NCBI GenBank assembly: GCA_934643765.1
Contig: CAKUCT010000046.1
Coordinates: 1-11,258 of the forward strand
DNA length: 11,258 bases
Reading direction: 5' to 3'
Source: an uncultured Oscillospiraceae bacterium
GTDB taxonomy: Bacteria; Bacillota; Clostridia; Oscillospirales; Oscillospiraceae
Numbering within the stretch: the stretch's first letter is position 1; every line of letters starts with the position of its first letter. This document shows positions 1-7,671 of the stretch, one piece after another. Both the position numbers and the translations under genes were made by a program. The notes under the pieces are model-generated. The model worked only from the letters and a program-made list of their open reading frames with translations. It searched no databases and was not told where the DNA came from.

Positions 1-36
1 AGGAGTTTTTTCTGCTCAACTATTTAATTCTTACCG

Positions 37-61
37 AACCACGCGTCTAACGCGTGGTTTT
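37..61 (+). terminator. Stem-loop with short T run, likely terminator of an upstream gene
   Basis: A perfect 10-bp stem (AACCACGCGT / ACGCGTGGTT) with a 3-nt loop is followed by TTTT. It would end rightward transcription entering from outside the window. It sits back to back with the leftward terminator at 69-104, as expected between convergent genes. The gene it would serve is not visible. Confidence 0.5.
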
Positions 62-68
62 GGTATAC

Positions 69-104
69 AAAAAACGAGACCCGGCTCATGTGAGTCAGGT
101 CTCG
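69..104 (-). terminator. Rho-independent terminator of the SLH protein gene
   Basis: Read leftwards, a stem with outer arms CGAGACC / GGTCTCG and an imperfect inner stem is followed directly by six T residues (A run at 69-74 on the given strand). It lies about 65 bp past the stop codon of the SLH gene, the right place and orientation to end its transcript. Confidence 0.75.
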
Positions 105-169
105 CTCTTTGTGTGTTGTCAACTTTGGCGCTCAGTTGCCGTGTGTCCGTTCACGTTCATCTCTGCCCG

Positions 170-3100
170 TTACTTCGCACACTCTGTATAAAAGCGCATC
201 ATCAGTGTCGCCATCTGCACACGGGTGGTCGTATCCTTGGGTGCGAGGATCATTCCTCCGTCCCGCGCGATGCCGGTCACAAGTCCGCTGCCGCAGGCCC
301 ACTGCATCGCGGGGATGGCGTACTCGCTGACGGTCATCGCGTCCGCAAAGCTCAGGATATTCGTGTCCTCGCCGACGCTCACGTCCGCGCCCTTGTACTG
401 CGCGTAGCGGTATAGGATCGTCACCATCTGCTCGCGCGTTACGGCATCGTCTGGACCGAAGTGCTCGCTGTCGTAGCCCTTGACGACGCCGCTGCCCGCC
501 GCCCAGCGGACGGCCTTGGCATACCATGCGCCGTCGGCGACGTCGCCGAAGCTCACCGCGCTGGTCGTCTCAGGGCTCCCCTCCAGCCGCCATAGGACGG
601 TGACGAGCTGGGCGCGGGTCGTGCTGCCGTTCGGCAGGAAGCTCGTCGCGGAAACGCCCTGCATCAGACCGTTTTCCAGGCAGTAATGCACACCGTCGTG
701 GTACCACGCGGTCGCGGTGAGATCGCCGAACGCCGCGAGCGGACAGGTATCGTCCTTCGCACAGACGGTATAGGCCGCGCCGCTGTCCAGCTCCTCAATG
801 ACGTAGTGCGAGAAGTGGCGCAGGATCAGCCGCGCGTTCTCCTTGTCGTAGCGCGCGGAGACCGGCTCGCGTGTGCCGTCCTCCTTGAGATACCACGCGC
901 GGATCGCGCCGCTGGCCTGATAAGGAATGCTCAGTTCGACCTCGCCGCCGTTGAAGTCCCGAATGCGCTGTCCGTTGGAAATGAAGTACGCCTCCAGCGC
1001 GGCGGCGTTCTTCATGCCGTCGAGAGCCTGCTTCTGCGCGGCGGTCATGGTATCCTTTGCCTTGCTGTCGGTCTCCACGACAAGCTGCACCTTGCTGCCC
1101 TTCGCCTGCTCGGACACAGCGGCGAGCGTCTTTTGATCGACGCGCAGCTCCGCGTTCGGCAGCTTGATCGTCACGCCGTCGGCTTCGGACTCGGAAATGC
1201 TGCGGATGGTGTCGGTGGGCAGCGTCACGCCCGTCACGCTCTTGCTGAGGCCGGAGAGGTCGATGACCACGTCGCGGTCCGTGCCGATCTTGTCCAGCTC
1301 GATCTTTTTGATCTCCTTGACCTCTGCCGCGCTGCCGCTCACGCTCGCCGAGATCTGCACGGTGTCGCGGCTGCCGGTGACGGGAACGGTGATGGTCGGC
1401 GTGCTACTCCCGCCGGAGGAGGATGAGGGAGACGGAACGGTATAAGCATAGCCGCAGGCGGTGCAGGTGTAGGTGTTACCGCTCTTGCTGAAGTTATGCT
1501 GAACTTTGTCGCTCTCCGCGTCGCAGTTGGCGCAATTTTCCCAATGGTTGTTGGCATCGCTCTTCCAAGTGCCGCCGGTAAAATCGTGGGCAAGGAGTCC
1601 GCCGCTTTCAAACATCTCCGTTCCCTTGGCTCCGCAGACGCAGGACTTGTAGTAAGTCGCTTTAGCTGTGCAGGTCGCGTCGGACTTTTTATATCCGTCC
1701 ACTGCGACTTCCTGGTCATAGGTGTGCGCAACTATATCATTTTTGTCGTTACAGATGAAGCACTTGTGCCAATGGTTGGTAGCGTCGGATGTCCAGTCGG
1801 TCGACCAGCTGTGCGTATGCTGCGGTGCAGTATAGCTCACCACTTGGCTGTTCAGCGTGGTTTTGCCCTCCCACGTGACCCGGCAGATGTAGCTGCCGCC
1901 TGACAGGCCGGTGGTGTTGAGCGTGGCGGCTGTCTGGCCATCCAACTGGTCGCCCGGCACGTCTGCCGTCACCTTGGCGGTGAAGGACAAGCTTGCATAA
2001 CTCGGCTCTCCACCCATCGGTTCCGCACTCGCACTGATCGTTAAAGTATAATCGCCGTCTGCCGGGGCGGTGAGGGTATACTTCTTCTGCCAGAGGTCCT
2101 CATCTTCTACGCCGGGAATGGTTTGCCTGCCGTCAGAAAGAGTAACTTCACTGATGCGAATATCATAACTTCTGGAGAAATCTAACGTCAGTTCATCGCC
2201 CTTTTTCATCGTGAGCGTGAAGCCTGTCACTTTGCCAGTTGCTGGAAGTGAGTTATTCAGGTAGATCCATCTCGAAGAATAGAATAAATCTCCTTTGCTT
2301 TTAACAACAGCATCTGTTACCGGGACATCGCCCTTCGTTGCACTGTACCACTGATAAGTTGGACTGCCGTTAGCCGTAACGGTGTAGTCGTTATCTGCCG
2401 TGGGATCCTTGGTAATGGCGCAGGCGGTAAGCTGGAGGTTGCCGCCGCTGTTGCACTCCACAAAGTAGCCCTCTTCCGCCGAGACGAAGTATTGCGCCTT
2501 GTCTGCCAGCGACCCGCCGGTGACAGCTGGCACGGCGAACACGCCGGCTCCCCACGACTGGGATATTGATACGGGTTCTTTGGGTTCGAAATCACTTTCG
2601 ATCTGGATTCTGTGAGTCATCGGGCTGCAAATTGCCCCCCAAGAGGAACTGTCTGTTTTGATAGTCGGCTTGCCAGAGAGGATCAGCTGGCTGCCGCCGA
2701 CAGCAAATACCGCGTAATTTGCGCGAGACTCCAACGTTCCACCTGCAATATAAAGCCGCTCCCCCTCTTCGTTCATCTCAATGCCGTAGTTTCCCTCGTT
2801 ACGGATCTTCCCCCCATAGATGGAGACTGTGCGCGTTCCAGTGGAAACATGCATGTTTACGGCGGCTCTTGCCCCTGTATTATTGTTATGGATATAGCCG
2901 CCATACATGTTAAATGTCAGCTGAGAGGAGGTCGCGGCCTTCAAAACGCAGCTTATATTGCTACCGCCTGTCCTGCTGATCGTTCCGCCGTAAAGGTTCA
3001 GCTTATTGCTCGACGAAGTTTGGTTATCATACGTTATAGTAGAAGAGTCGCCGCTTGCGCTCAGTTCTATCTCGCCGCCGCCCTTGCAATCACAGATATT

Positions 3101-3460
3101 CAGCGTGGCGTTTTCATCAAGCACGATTAGGCCATAGGTGTTCCCGCTCAGTTTCTTTCCGTTCAGGCAGAGACTGACCGTTCCGCTGACATGAATGGTG
3201 TCCGAAACTGTTAGAGTGTCGGGCAAATAATAGTTCCCCTCTGTGAGTTGGATATGGTCTTTGCTTGCATCCATGTCCGTCCCGTTCCACGCCGTCCATG
3301 TCACATTGCCGCAAGTCTCCGTATGGTCACCAATCTCCTTATGCGTCTTTCCACAGATGGGGTGATCGGTATGATCCGCCGCGCTGGCGCCCACGCACAG
3401 CACGCATGCCGCCGCGCACAGACACAGCGCTAACCCCAACAGCCGTTTCCAAATTTTCAT
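170..3460 (-). CDS. Secreted SLH-domain surface protein with beta-helix-like N-terminal region
   Basis: This 1096-residue protein should be exported and held on the cell wall. The start at 3460 is chosen because a GGAGG site lies just upstream and the protein then begins with a signal peptide (MKIWKR, then a hydrophobic Leu/Ala/Cys core ending GASA-A near residue 27). The frame stays open 34 codons further, but that would use promoter and palindrome sequence as coding. Residues about 60-340 hold repeats such as LNLYGGTI, FNMYGGYI and VSIYGGKI, typical of right-handed beta-helix adhesin-like proteins. Residues about 545-672 hold His/Trp and CxxC modules (NHWHKCFIC, NHWENCANC, CTACGY), perhaps metal-binding or disulfide-bonded. 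A Ser-rich linker and a beta domain follow. Three SLH domains close the protein (about 905-1090), each with a TRxQ core (TRAQLVTVLWR, TREQMVTILYR, TRVQMATLMMR). The ligand or binding partner cannot be told. The divergent MerR-type gene probably controls it. Confidence 0.9.
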   Translation of the reverse strand: MKIWKRLLGLALCLCAAACVLCVGASAADHTDHPICGKTHKEIGDHTETCGNVTWTAWNGTDMDASKDHIQLTEGNYYLPDTLTVSDTIHVSGTVSLCLNGKKLSGNTYGLIVLDENATLNICDCKGGGEIELSASGDSSTITYDNQTSSSNKLNLYGGTISRTGGSNISCVLKAATSSQLTFNMYGGYIHNNNTGARAAVNMHVSTGTRTVSIYGGKIRNEGNYGIEMNEEGERLYIAGGTLESRANYAVFAVGGSQLILSGKPTIKTDSSSWGAICSPMTHRIQIESDFEPKEPVSISQSWGAGVFAVPAVTGGSLADKAQYFVSAEEGYFVECNSGGNLQLTACAITKDPTADNDYTVTANGSPTYQWYSATKGDVPVTDAVVKSKGDLFYSSRWIYLNNSLPATGKVTGFTLTMKKGDELTLDFSRSYDIRISEVTLSDGRQTIPGVEDEDLWQKKYTLTAPADGDYTLTISASAEPMGGEPSYASLSFTAKVTADVPGDQLDGQTAATLNTTGLSGGSYICRVTWEGKTTLNSQVVSYTAPQHTHSWSTDWTSDATNHWHKCFICNDKNDIVAHTYDQEVAVDGYKKSDATCTAKATYYKSCVCGAKGTEMFESGGLLAHDFTGGTWKSDANNHWENCANCDAESDKVQHNFSKSGNTYTCTACGYAYTVPSPSSSSGGSSTPTITVPVTGSRDTVQISASVSGSAAEVKEIKKIELDKIGTDRDVVIDLSGLSKSVTGVTLPTDTIRSISESEADGVTIKLPNAELRVDQKTLAAVSEQAKGSKVQLVVETDSKAKDTMTAAQKQALDGMKNAAALEAYFISNGQRIRDFNGGEVELSIPYQASGAIRAWYLKEDGTREPVSARYDKENARLILRHFSHYVIEELDSGAAYTVCAKDDTCPLAAFGDLTATAWYHDGVHYCLENGLMQGVSATSFLPNGSTTRAQLVTVLWRLEGSPETTSAVSFGDVADGAWYAKAVRWAAGSGVVKGYDSEHFGPDDAVTREQMVTILYRYAQYKGADVSVGEDTNILSFADAMTVSEYAIPAMQWACGSGLVTGIARDGGMILAPKDTTTRVQMATLMMRFYTECAK

Positions 3461-3490
3461 CGTTCCTCCGCTCCTCTCCAAAGCTCGTTC

Positions 3491-3533
3491 AGCCTTCGGG
3501 GCCCCGAAGGCTGTGGCGCAGGCCTGCGCCACA
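3491..3533. repeat. Two abutting perfect 22-bp palindromes in the SLH gene leader
   Basis: 3491-3512 is a perfect palindrome with arm AGCCTTCGGGG. 3512-3533 is a second perfect palindrome with arm TGTGGCGCAGG. They share base 3512. Both have GGCC at the centre, so in RNA each would form a 9-bp stem with the same self-complementary GGCC loop. They lie between the predicted start of the SLH transcript (near 3580) and its ribosome-binding site (3464-3469), so they would be in its 5' leader. No T run follows, so they do not look like a terminator. Confidence 0.8.
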
Positions 3534-3555
3534 ATGTTTTTGCCCGCCGCCGGGC

Positions 3556-3583
3556 TTGACACCGCCGCGGGTTTCCTTATAAT
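3556..3583 (+). promoter_or_regulatory. Consensus promoter of the MerR-family gene
   Basis: TTGACA at 3556-3561 and TATAAT at 3578-3583 are separated by 16 bp, on the strand of the MerR gene whose ATG is at 3639. The -10 box forms one arm of the palindrome TTATAATG-A-CATTATAA (3577-3593). The other arm contains the -10 box of the opposite promoter. Confidence 0.75.
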
Positions 3584-3586
3584 GAC

Positions 3587-3617
3587 ATTATAACCCGTTC
3601 ATCCCTGAACGAAGCAA
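3587..3617 (-). promoter_or_regulatory. MerR-type 19-bp-spacer promoter and dyad for the SLH gene
   Basis: Read leftwards, TTGCTT (3617-3612) and a perfect TATAAT (3592-3587) are separated by 19 bp, the unusually long spacer typical of MerR-activated promoters. Inside the spacer lies the dyad CGTTCA-N4-TGAACG (3596-3611), with perfect 6-bp arms. For the rightward MerR transcript the same dyad lies just past the start point, so one bound regulator could repress its own gene and activate the SLH gene. The boxes are seen directly; their function is inferred from the MerR family. Confidence 0.6.
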
Positions 3618-3638
3618 GAGGGGCAGGAGGGAAATTTT

Positions 3639-4445
3639 ATGGAAAAGGACACAAAAAAGCTCTATCAGATCACCGAGGCGGCGCGCGCCTGCGGTCTTTC
3701 CCGCAGCACGCTGATGCGCATGGAGGAAAGAGGCCTGCTCACGCCCGCCTATATCGCGCCGGAGAGCGGGCGGCGGTACTACGACAATTTTAACGTCGCA
3801 CGTATTCTGCAGGTGGAGAAATTCAAGGCGATGGGCCTGAGCACAGAGGAGATCGCGGACTATTTCGCCCGCGGCGGCGAGGCGTCCGAGCTGCTTGCGG
3901 TACTGGAAAACCGTCTGCGCGATCTGCAGCGGAGTGTGGAGGAAATGCGGCTGCGCGCGGCCGAGGGGCCCGGCATCTCCGTGCAGATGATGACGCTGCC
4001 CGCCGTGACCTTTCTCGCCCGCCGCTGCGAGGGGCACTCCGTTGACGAGAAGACCGCCGCCATGTACGATTTCTATGGGGAGTGTGTCCGCTGGGGCTGC
4101 ACCCTGTCTGACGAGCCCATCTTCAACATCCAGCAGCGGCAGGACTTTCTCAGCGGGCGCATTGACAACACGCCCTACCCCTATTACGTCTGCGTTCCCG
4201 TAAAGCCGGGAAAGGCGGACGCGGACGCGCAGACGCTGCCGGAGTGCCGGGCGCTTTCGGTGCTGTACTGCGGGGACTATTCCGGTGTGGACGAAATGTG
4301 GCTGACCATGGGCCGGGAGGTGAAGGCACGGGGACTGACGCCCGCGGGACTGCCCCGGGTGCTGTGCATCGTCGCGCCCTACACAGGCCGCGAGATCGAA
4401 ACGAAGCGCTACTGCTCGCGCCTCGTCCTACCGGTGGAGGAATAG
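3639..4445 (+). CDS. MerR-family regulator with GyrI-like effector domain (BmrR-like)
   Basis: A 268-residue transcription factor. Residues about 8-76 form the MerR winged helix-turn-helix (LYQITEAARACGLSRSTLMR, then SGRRYY and the FKAMGLSTEEIADYF helix). The usual RYYDEIGLL is replaced by RMEERGLL. A dimerisation coiled coil follows (about 85-108, LLAVLENRLRDLQRSVEEMR). The remainder resembles the GyrI/AraC-type effector-binding domain that senses small hydrophobic ligands in BmrR relatives (PYPYYVCVPVKPG motif). An AGGAGG site at 3625-3630, 8 nt before the ATG, fixes the start. The divergent arrangement and the dyad between the two genes suggest it controls itself and the SLH surface protein. 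The ligand is unknown. The length matches BmrR-type two-domain regulators. Confidence 0.88.
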   Translation: MEKDTKKLYQITEAARACGLSRSTLMRMEERGLLTPAYIAPESGRRYYDNFNVARILQVEKFKAMGLSTEEIADYFARGGEASELLAVLENRLRDLQRSVEEMRLRAAEGPGISVQMMTLPAVTFLARRCEGHSVDEKTAAMYDFYGECVRWGCTLSDEPIFNIQQRQDFLSGRIDNTPYPYYVCVPVKPGKADADAQTLPECRALSVLYCGDYSGVDEMWLTMGREVKARGLTPAGLPRVLCIVAPYTGREIETKRYCSRLVLPVEE

Positions 4446-4963
4446 GACGTCGCTAAATACCGCAGCGCCGTCTTGCTACTTTTCCCCATCAAGAAAAATA
4501 CGCTTCCACATACAAATAAAAGAGTCCCTTTCGGGGCTCTCAATAACCAATAGAAAAAGATAAGCCCTGACCGTCAATTGAAGCGGTCAAGGCTCATGTA
4601 TTTTGAACAGATCACGGATGCGCAGTACCCTTATGCAAAATATGAGGTGCCCAATTTTGGGCGCCTCACTTTCGACTTAGCAGTTTTTTGTTTGCAAGTA
4701 TCATTTCTGTCATTTTACTGCTAATAAAGTGCAATCAAGATTACAATACAGAATTCTGAAATCTTCCCTTCAATTTGTTTATTTGTATCATTTATGTGAC
4801 GATTGTATTGCGGGGCTTTTCGGAAAACGCCGAATTTCGAGCATATCTCGCTCGAAACTCGGCGTTTACATTTATTTTTTTCTCTGCTAAGCTGTGCTCA
4901 CGGTTTGAATGAGAACATCATTTAAATTGCAAAATGACAAAAACATGAAAGGGTGGGAATTGT
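4446..4963. other. Gene-poor stretch with four hairpins upstream of the amino-acid operon
   Basis: There is no convincing gene in these 518 bp. Inverted repeats lie at 4521-4540 (AGAGTCCC / GGGGCTCT), 4563-4594 (AGCCCTGACCG / CGGTCAAGGCT, one mismatch) and 4644-4667 (GAGGTGCCC / GGGCGCCTC, one G-U). The first two are followed by T-rich sequence only when read leftwards, although no leftward gene is seen to the right. A 42-codon open frame (4596-4724, beginning MYFEQITDAQ) has no clear ribosome-binding site and is probably chance or a remnant. A strong rightward terminator follows at 4825-4881. Confidence 0.5.
4825..4881 (+). terminator. Strong rightward intrinsic terminator or attenuator
   Basis: An 18-bp stem with a single mismatch (AAACGCCGAATTTCGAGC at 4825-4842, partner 4850-4867) and a 7-nt loop is followed by TTTATTTTTTT. 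It lies only about 80 bp before the start codon of the next gene. It either ends a transcript begun in 4446-4824 or works as a leader attenuator for the operon. I see no recognised riboswitch fold before it. Confidence 0.7.
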
Positions 4964-6073
4964 ATGGATGAGAGATTAAATTTCCTCTTCCTGACGGAAG
5001 AGGAGGCTGTCAAAGCCGGCGCCGGCAATATGGAGCGCTGCATTGAAGTCATGGACGAGGTGTTCGAGCTGCTCGGTCAGGGTGACTACCTGATGGGCAC
5101 GCCGAACCATAACGCGCATGGCATCAAGATTTATTTTCCCAAAGAACCGAAGTTCCCCGATATGCCCAAAAAGGGGCCTGACCGCCGTTTTATGGCGCTC
5201 GTTGCCTATTTGGGAGGCCGTTTCCATGTATGCGGTGAAAAATGGTACGGCTCAAACATTGCCAACCGTGACCGCGGTCTGCCCCGCTCGATCCTGACAA
5301 CGCTTCTGAATGATCCCGATACCGGCGCACCGATTGCGTTTCTTTCTGCCAACACCCTCAGTGCGACCCGTACAGGCGCGATCCCCGCACTTGGCGCCAA
5401 ATACTATGCCCGCAGGGACACCGAGGTTCTTACCCAGATCGGCGCGGGCGTGGTTGGCCGCTCCTGCACGAACGCCCTGCTTCTGGTGCTCAAAAACATT
5501 AAGGAGGTCCGCGTTTACGACCTGAACCGCGATGCCGCGCAGAGCTACTGCGATGAGCTGGAAAAGAGCTTCCATATCAAGGCGGTCGCCGCCGACAGCA
5601 TCGAGCAGGCCGTGCGCGATGCGGATGTAGTCAATGTCGTCACTTCCGGCGCTGTCTCCCCGAAAATTGAGGATGAATGGCTCAAGGAAGGCGTGCTGCT
5701 CTCCCTGCCCGCAAGCGCCGACATCAGCAAAAAGATGATGTGCGAGTCCACGATCCTTGTGGACAACTGGAAAATGTACGAGGCCTACGCCAATGAGCTG
5801 CGCGATGAACCTGGCGGCTATGCCGCAAACCTCAGCGGAATCTGCGGTTATATGATGGATTTGGTGTACGGCGGCGAGATTGCCAAGGACAGCATCGTAA
5901 ATCTCGGCGATGTGGTCGCAGGCAAGGCCGCCGGCCGCAAGAGCGATATGGAACGTGTCATTTACATCATGGACGGAATGCCCGTTGAGGATGTTGCGTG
6001 GGGATATGAGATCTATCAGAACGCCCAGCGTCTCGGTCTCGGCACCAAACTGAATCTCTGGGGCGACAGATAA
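4964..6073 (+). CDS. Ornithine cyclodeaminase / mu-crystallin family protein (long subfamily)
   Basis: A 369-residue protein, longer than the usual 320-350 of the family, which covers NAD(P)-dependent cyclodeaminases, imine reductases and amino-acid dehydrogenases. The signature ATRTGAIPALGAKYYAR (134-150) and the nucleotide-binding GAGVVG (160-165, after beta strand EVLTQI) are clear. KWYGSNIANRDRGLP (93-107) matches the family's substrate-binding lysine segment, and DADVVNVVTSG (219-229) the second Rossmann half. Some database names for close relatives mention tyramine oxidase subunit B; I cannot confirm this, and ornithine as substrate is not established. An AAAGGGTGGG ribosome-binding site lies upstream of the ATG. 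The symporter gene follows after 33 bp, so the pair is probably one operon acting on an imported amino acid. Cytoplasmic. Confidence 0.82.
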   Translation: MDERLNFLFLTEEEAVKAGAGNMERCIEVMDEVFELLGQGDYLMGTPNHNAHGIKIYFPKEPKFPDMPKKGPDRRFMALVAYLGGRFHVCGEKWYGSNIANRDRGLPRSILTTLLNDPDTGAPIAFLSANTLSATRTGAIPALGAKYYARRDTEVLTQIGAGVVGRSCTNALLLVLKNIKEVRVYDLNRDAAQSYCDELEKSFHIKAVAADSIEQAVRDADVVNVVTSGAVSPKIEDEWLKEGVLLSLPASADISKKMMCESTILVDNWKMYEAYANELRDEPGGYAANLSGICGYMMDLVYGGEIAKDSIVNLGDVVAGKAAGRKSDMERVIYIMDGMPVEDVAWGYEIYQNAQRLGLGTKLNLWGDR

Positions 6074-6106
6074 GCCCGAATCAATATTTTTAGGAGGAAC
6101 GACAAC

Positions 6107-7477
6107 ATGACAGTCAACGATTTTCTACTTGATTTTGCGGTAGCCTCGGTCTTTATTATGTTGGGTCAGCTGCTCCGTGCGAAAATCAAATTCTTCCAGC
6201 GCTTCTTTATCCCCGCCAGTATGCTGGCTGGCTTTATGGGTCTCGCTTTCCGTTATCTTCTGCCCGGATTTCTGCCAATGTCTGATAAGATCGGCTCCTA
6301 TCCGACGATGCTCATTCTTATCATCTTCGCCGGTGTTGGTCTCAACGGCTTCAGCATGAATAAGGGCAAGAACAACGGCGAGGTCGGCCGTATGTGCTCC
6401 TACCTCTCCTACAAGATGGTCGCGCAGGTCATCCAGTACGGTCTCGCTCCGGCCTTTTCCATTCTACTGATCTCAAAGCTGTGGCCTGAGATAAACTACG
6501 GCTTCGGTCTGCTGCTGGCAGCTGGCTTCTCCGGCGGTCACGGCACGGCGGCTGCCGTCGGCAGCAGCTTTGCAAATCTCGGCTTCACTGACGCGCTGGA
6601 TATCGGTCAGACATGTGCCACGGTCGGCATCCTTGCCGGAGTGTTCGGCGGCATGTTCTTCATTAAACTCGGCACCAAAAAGGGCTGGACCAAATACATC
6701 AGCGATTTTAGCTATCTTTCCGGCGAATTGAAGACCGGCCTTGTTCCCAAGGAAAAGCGCACGGAACTTGGTAAGGCAACTACTTCTTCGGTCGTGCTTG
6801 ATCCGCTCGCTTGGCACTTTGCGATCCTTATGGTCGCCGCCGGCGCGGGCCGTCTGCTCTATAAGTTCTTCTACGATAAGTTCAATTTTGACGGTCCCTC
6901 CTACCTGTATTCCTTCCTGGTTGGTCTGCTGTTCTTCTACATTTTCAAAAAAACGCATGTGGATTACTACGTTGATACCAATGTCACAAGCCGTATCACC
7001 GGCACCTGCACAGACTATCTCGTATTCTTCGGCATTGCCTCCATCAACCTCGGCATCATCGTCAAGTACGCCATGCCGTTGGCGCTGCTGCTTCTCTTCG
7101 GCATTTTCATCGTTGTCATCACGCTGATGTACTTTGGCCCCGCCATGAACAAGGGCAGCTGGTTTGAGCGCTCGCTGTTCGTCTTCGGCTATTCCACTGG
7201 CGTCTTTGCGATCGGCTTCATCCTGCTGCGCATTGTCGATCCCGAGAACAAGTCTCTCACCCTCAACGACACTGCGTTTGCCTGCATCTTCACCACCTTC
7301 AGCGAGCTCTTCACTTGGTCCTTCGGTCCCATGATGCTGCTCAACGGCCAGCACTGGCTGTTCATCGGCATCCAGGTTGCGATTATGACCGTGTGCCTCA
7401 TTGTTAACCTTGTAATGAAGTGGTGGTGGATCAAGGAACCGCTGAACCGTCCAGCAGTCGGCGAGGATGGATATTAA
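6107..7477 (+). CDS. ESS-family sodium:glutamate symporter-like permease (GltS-like)
   Basis: A 456-residue, strongly hydrophobic inner-membrane protein with about ten or more membrane segments, somewhat longer than E. coli GltS (about 400). The family's re-entrant-loop signature SGGHGTAAA (142-150) is intact in the first half. The corresponding place in the second half reads FVFGYSTGVFAIG (358-370), where GltS usually has another Gly-Gly motif, so specificity or coupling may differ. It probably imports glutamate or a related amino acid with sodium, feeding the cyclodeaminase-family enzyme encoded upstream. A textbook AGGAGG (6092-6097) precedes the ATG. A 15-bp stem-loop lies about 60 bp after the stop. 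Confidence 0.85.
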   Translation: MTVNDFLLDFAVASVFIMLGQLLRAKIKFFQRFFIPASMLAGFMGLAFRYLLPGFLPMSDKIGSYPTMLILIIFAGVGLNGFSMNKGKNNGEVGRMCSYLSYKMVAQVIQYGLAPAFSILLISKLWPEINYGFGLLLAAGFSGGHGTAAAVGSSFANLGFTDALDIGQTCATVGILAGVFGGMFFIKLGTKKGWTKYISDFSYLSGELKTGLVPKEKRTELGKATTSSVVLDPLAWHFAILMVAAGAGRLLYKFFYDKFNFDGPSYLYSFLVGLLFFYIFKKTHVDYYVDTNVTSRITGTCTDYLVFFGIASINLGIIVKYAMPLALLLLFGIFIVVITLMYFGPAMNKGSWFERSLFVFGYSTGVFAIGFILLRIVDPENKSLTLNDTAFACIFTTFSELFTWSFGPMMLLNGQHWLFIGIQVAIMTVCLIVNLVMKWWWIKEPLNRPAVGEDGY

Positions 7478-7533
7478 GCAAAAAATGATATTGTATTTCT
7501 TCACTCACCATACAAAATAGCAATTTCCTTTCG

Positions 7534-7569
7534 CGTTGCAGGCCTGTCTCATTTGACAGGCCTGCAACG
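7534..7569. terminator. Perfect 15-bp stem-loop after the symporter gene
   Basis: CGTTGCAGGCCTGTC (7534-7548) pairs perfectly with 7555-7569 around a 6-nt loop. No T run follows on either strand, so it is not a classic intrinsic terminator. It may protect or process the 3' end of the operon mRNA, or slow polymerase before the regulator gene. Confidence 0.5.
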
Positions 7570-7606
7570 TATCCTTATCTCCACACATCTCTGCTACCCA
7601 TAGGAC

Positions 7607-7635
7607 TTGAATGTGCTATTCAAATTTGCTAATAT
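7607..7635 (+). promoter_or_regulatory. Promoter with overlapping dyad for the AAA+ regulator gene
   Basis: TTGAAT (7607-7612), a 17-bp spacer and TAATAT (7630-7635) form a plausible housekeeping promoter 36 bp before the ATG. The -35 box is one arm of the perfect dyad TTGAAT-N5-ATTCAA (7607-7623), which would suit binding by the regulator's own Fis-type HTH dimer. No -24/-12 (GG-N10-GC) element is visible here. Confidence 0.45.
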
Positions 7636-7671
7636 ATTATCACAGTCTACCGGAGAGGAGCACATCAAAAA

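Noticed and set aside
132..1731. Several open frames opposite or out of phase with the SLH gene
   Set aside because: They are composition-driven shadows of a GC-rich gene with biased third positions.
3461..3562. Longer start for the SLH protein at 3562
   Set aside because: It would place the two palindromes and the MerR gene's -35 box in coding sequence and put 34 residues before a clear signal peptide. The ATG at 3460 has a strong ribosome-binding site.
4882..4963. Sigma-54 (-24/-12) promoter for the enzyme operon
   Set aside because: TTGCAAAA at 4927-4934 resembles a -12 element, but no GG lies 10 bp upstream. The regulator also lacks GAFTGA.
6473..7504. 343-codon leftward frame opposite the symporter gene
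   Set aside because: It is antisense to a well-supported membrane protein, is charged and repetitive with no family resemblance, and lacks a ribosome-binding site that I can see.
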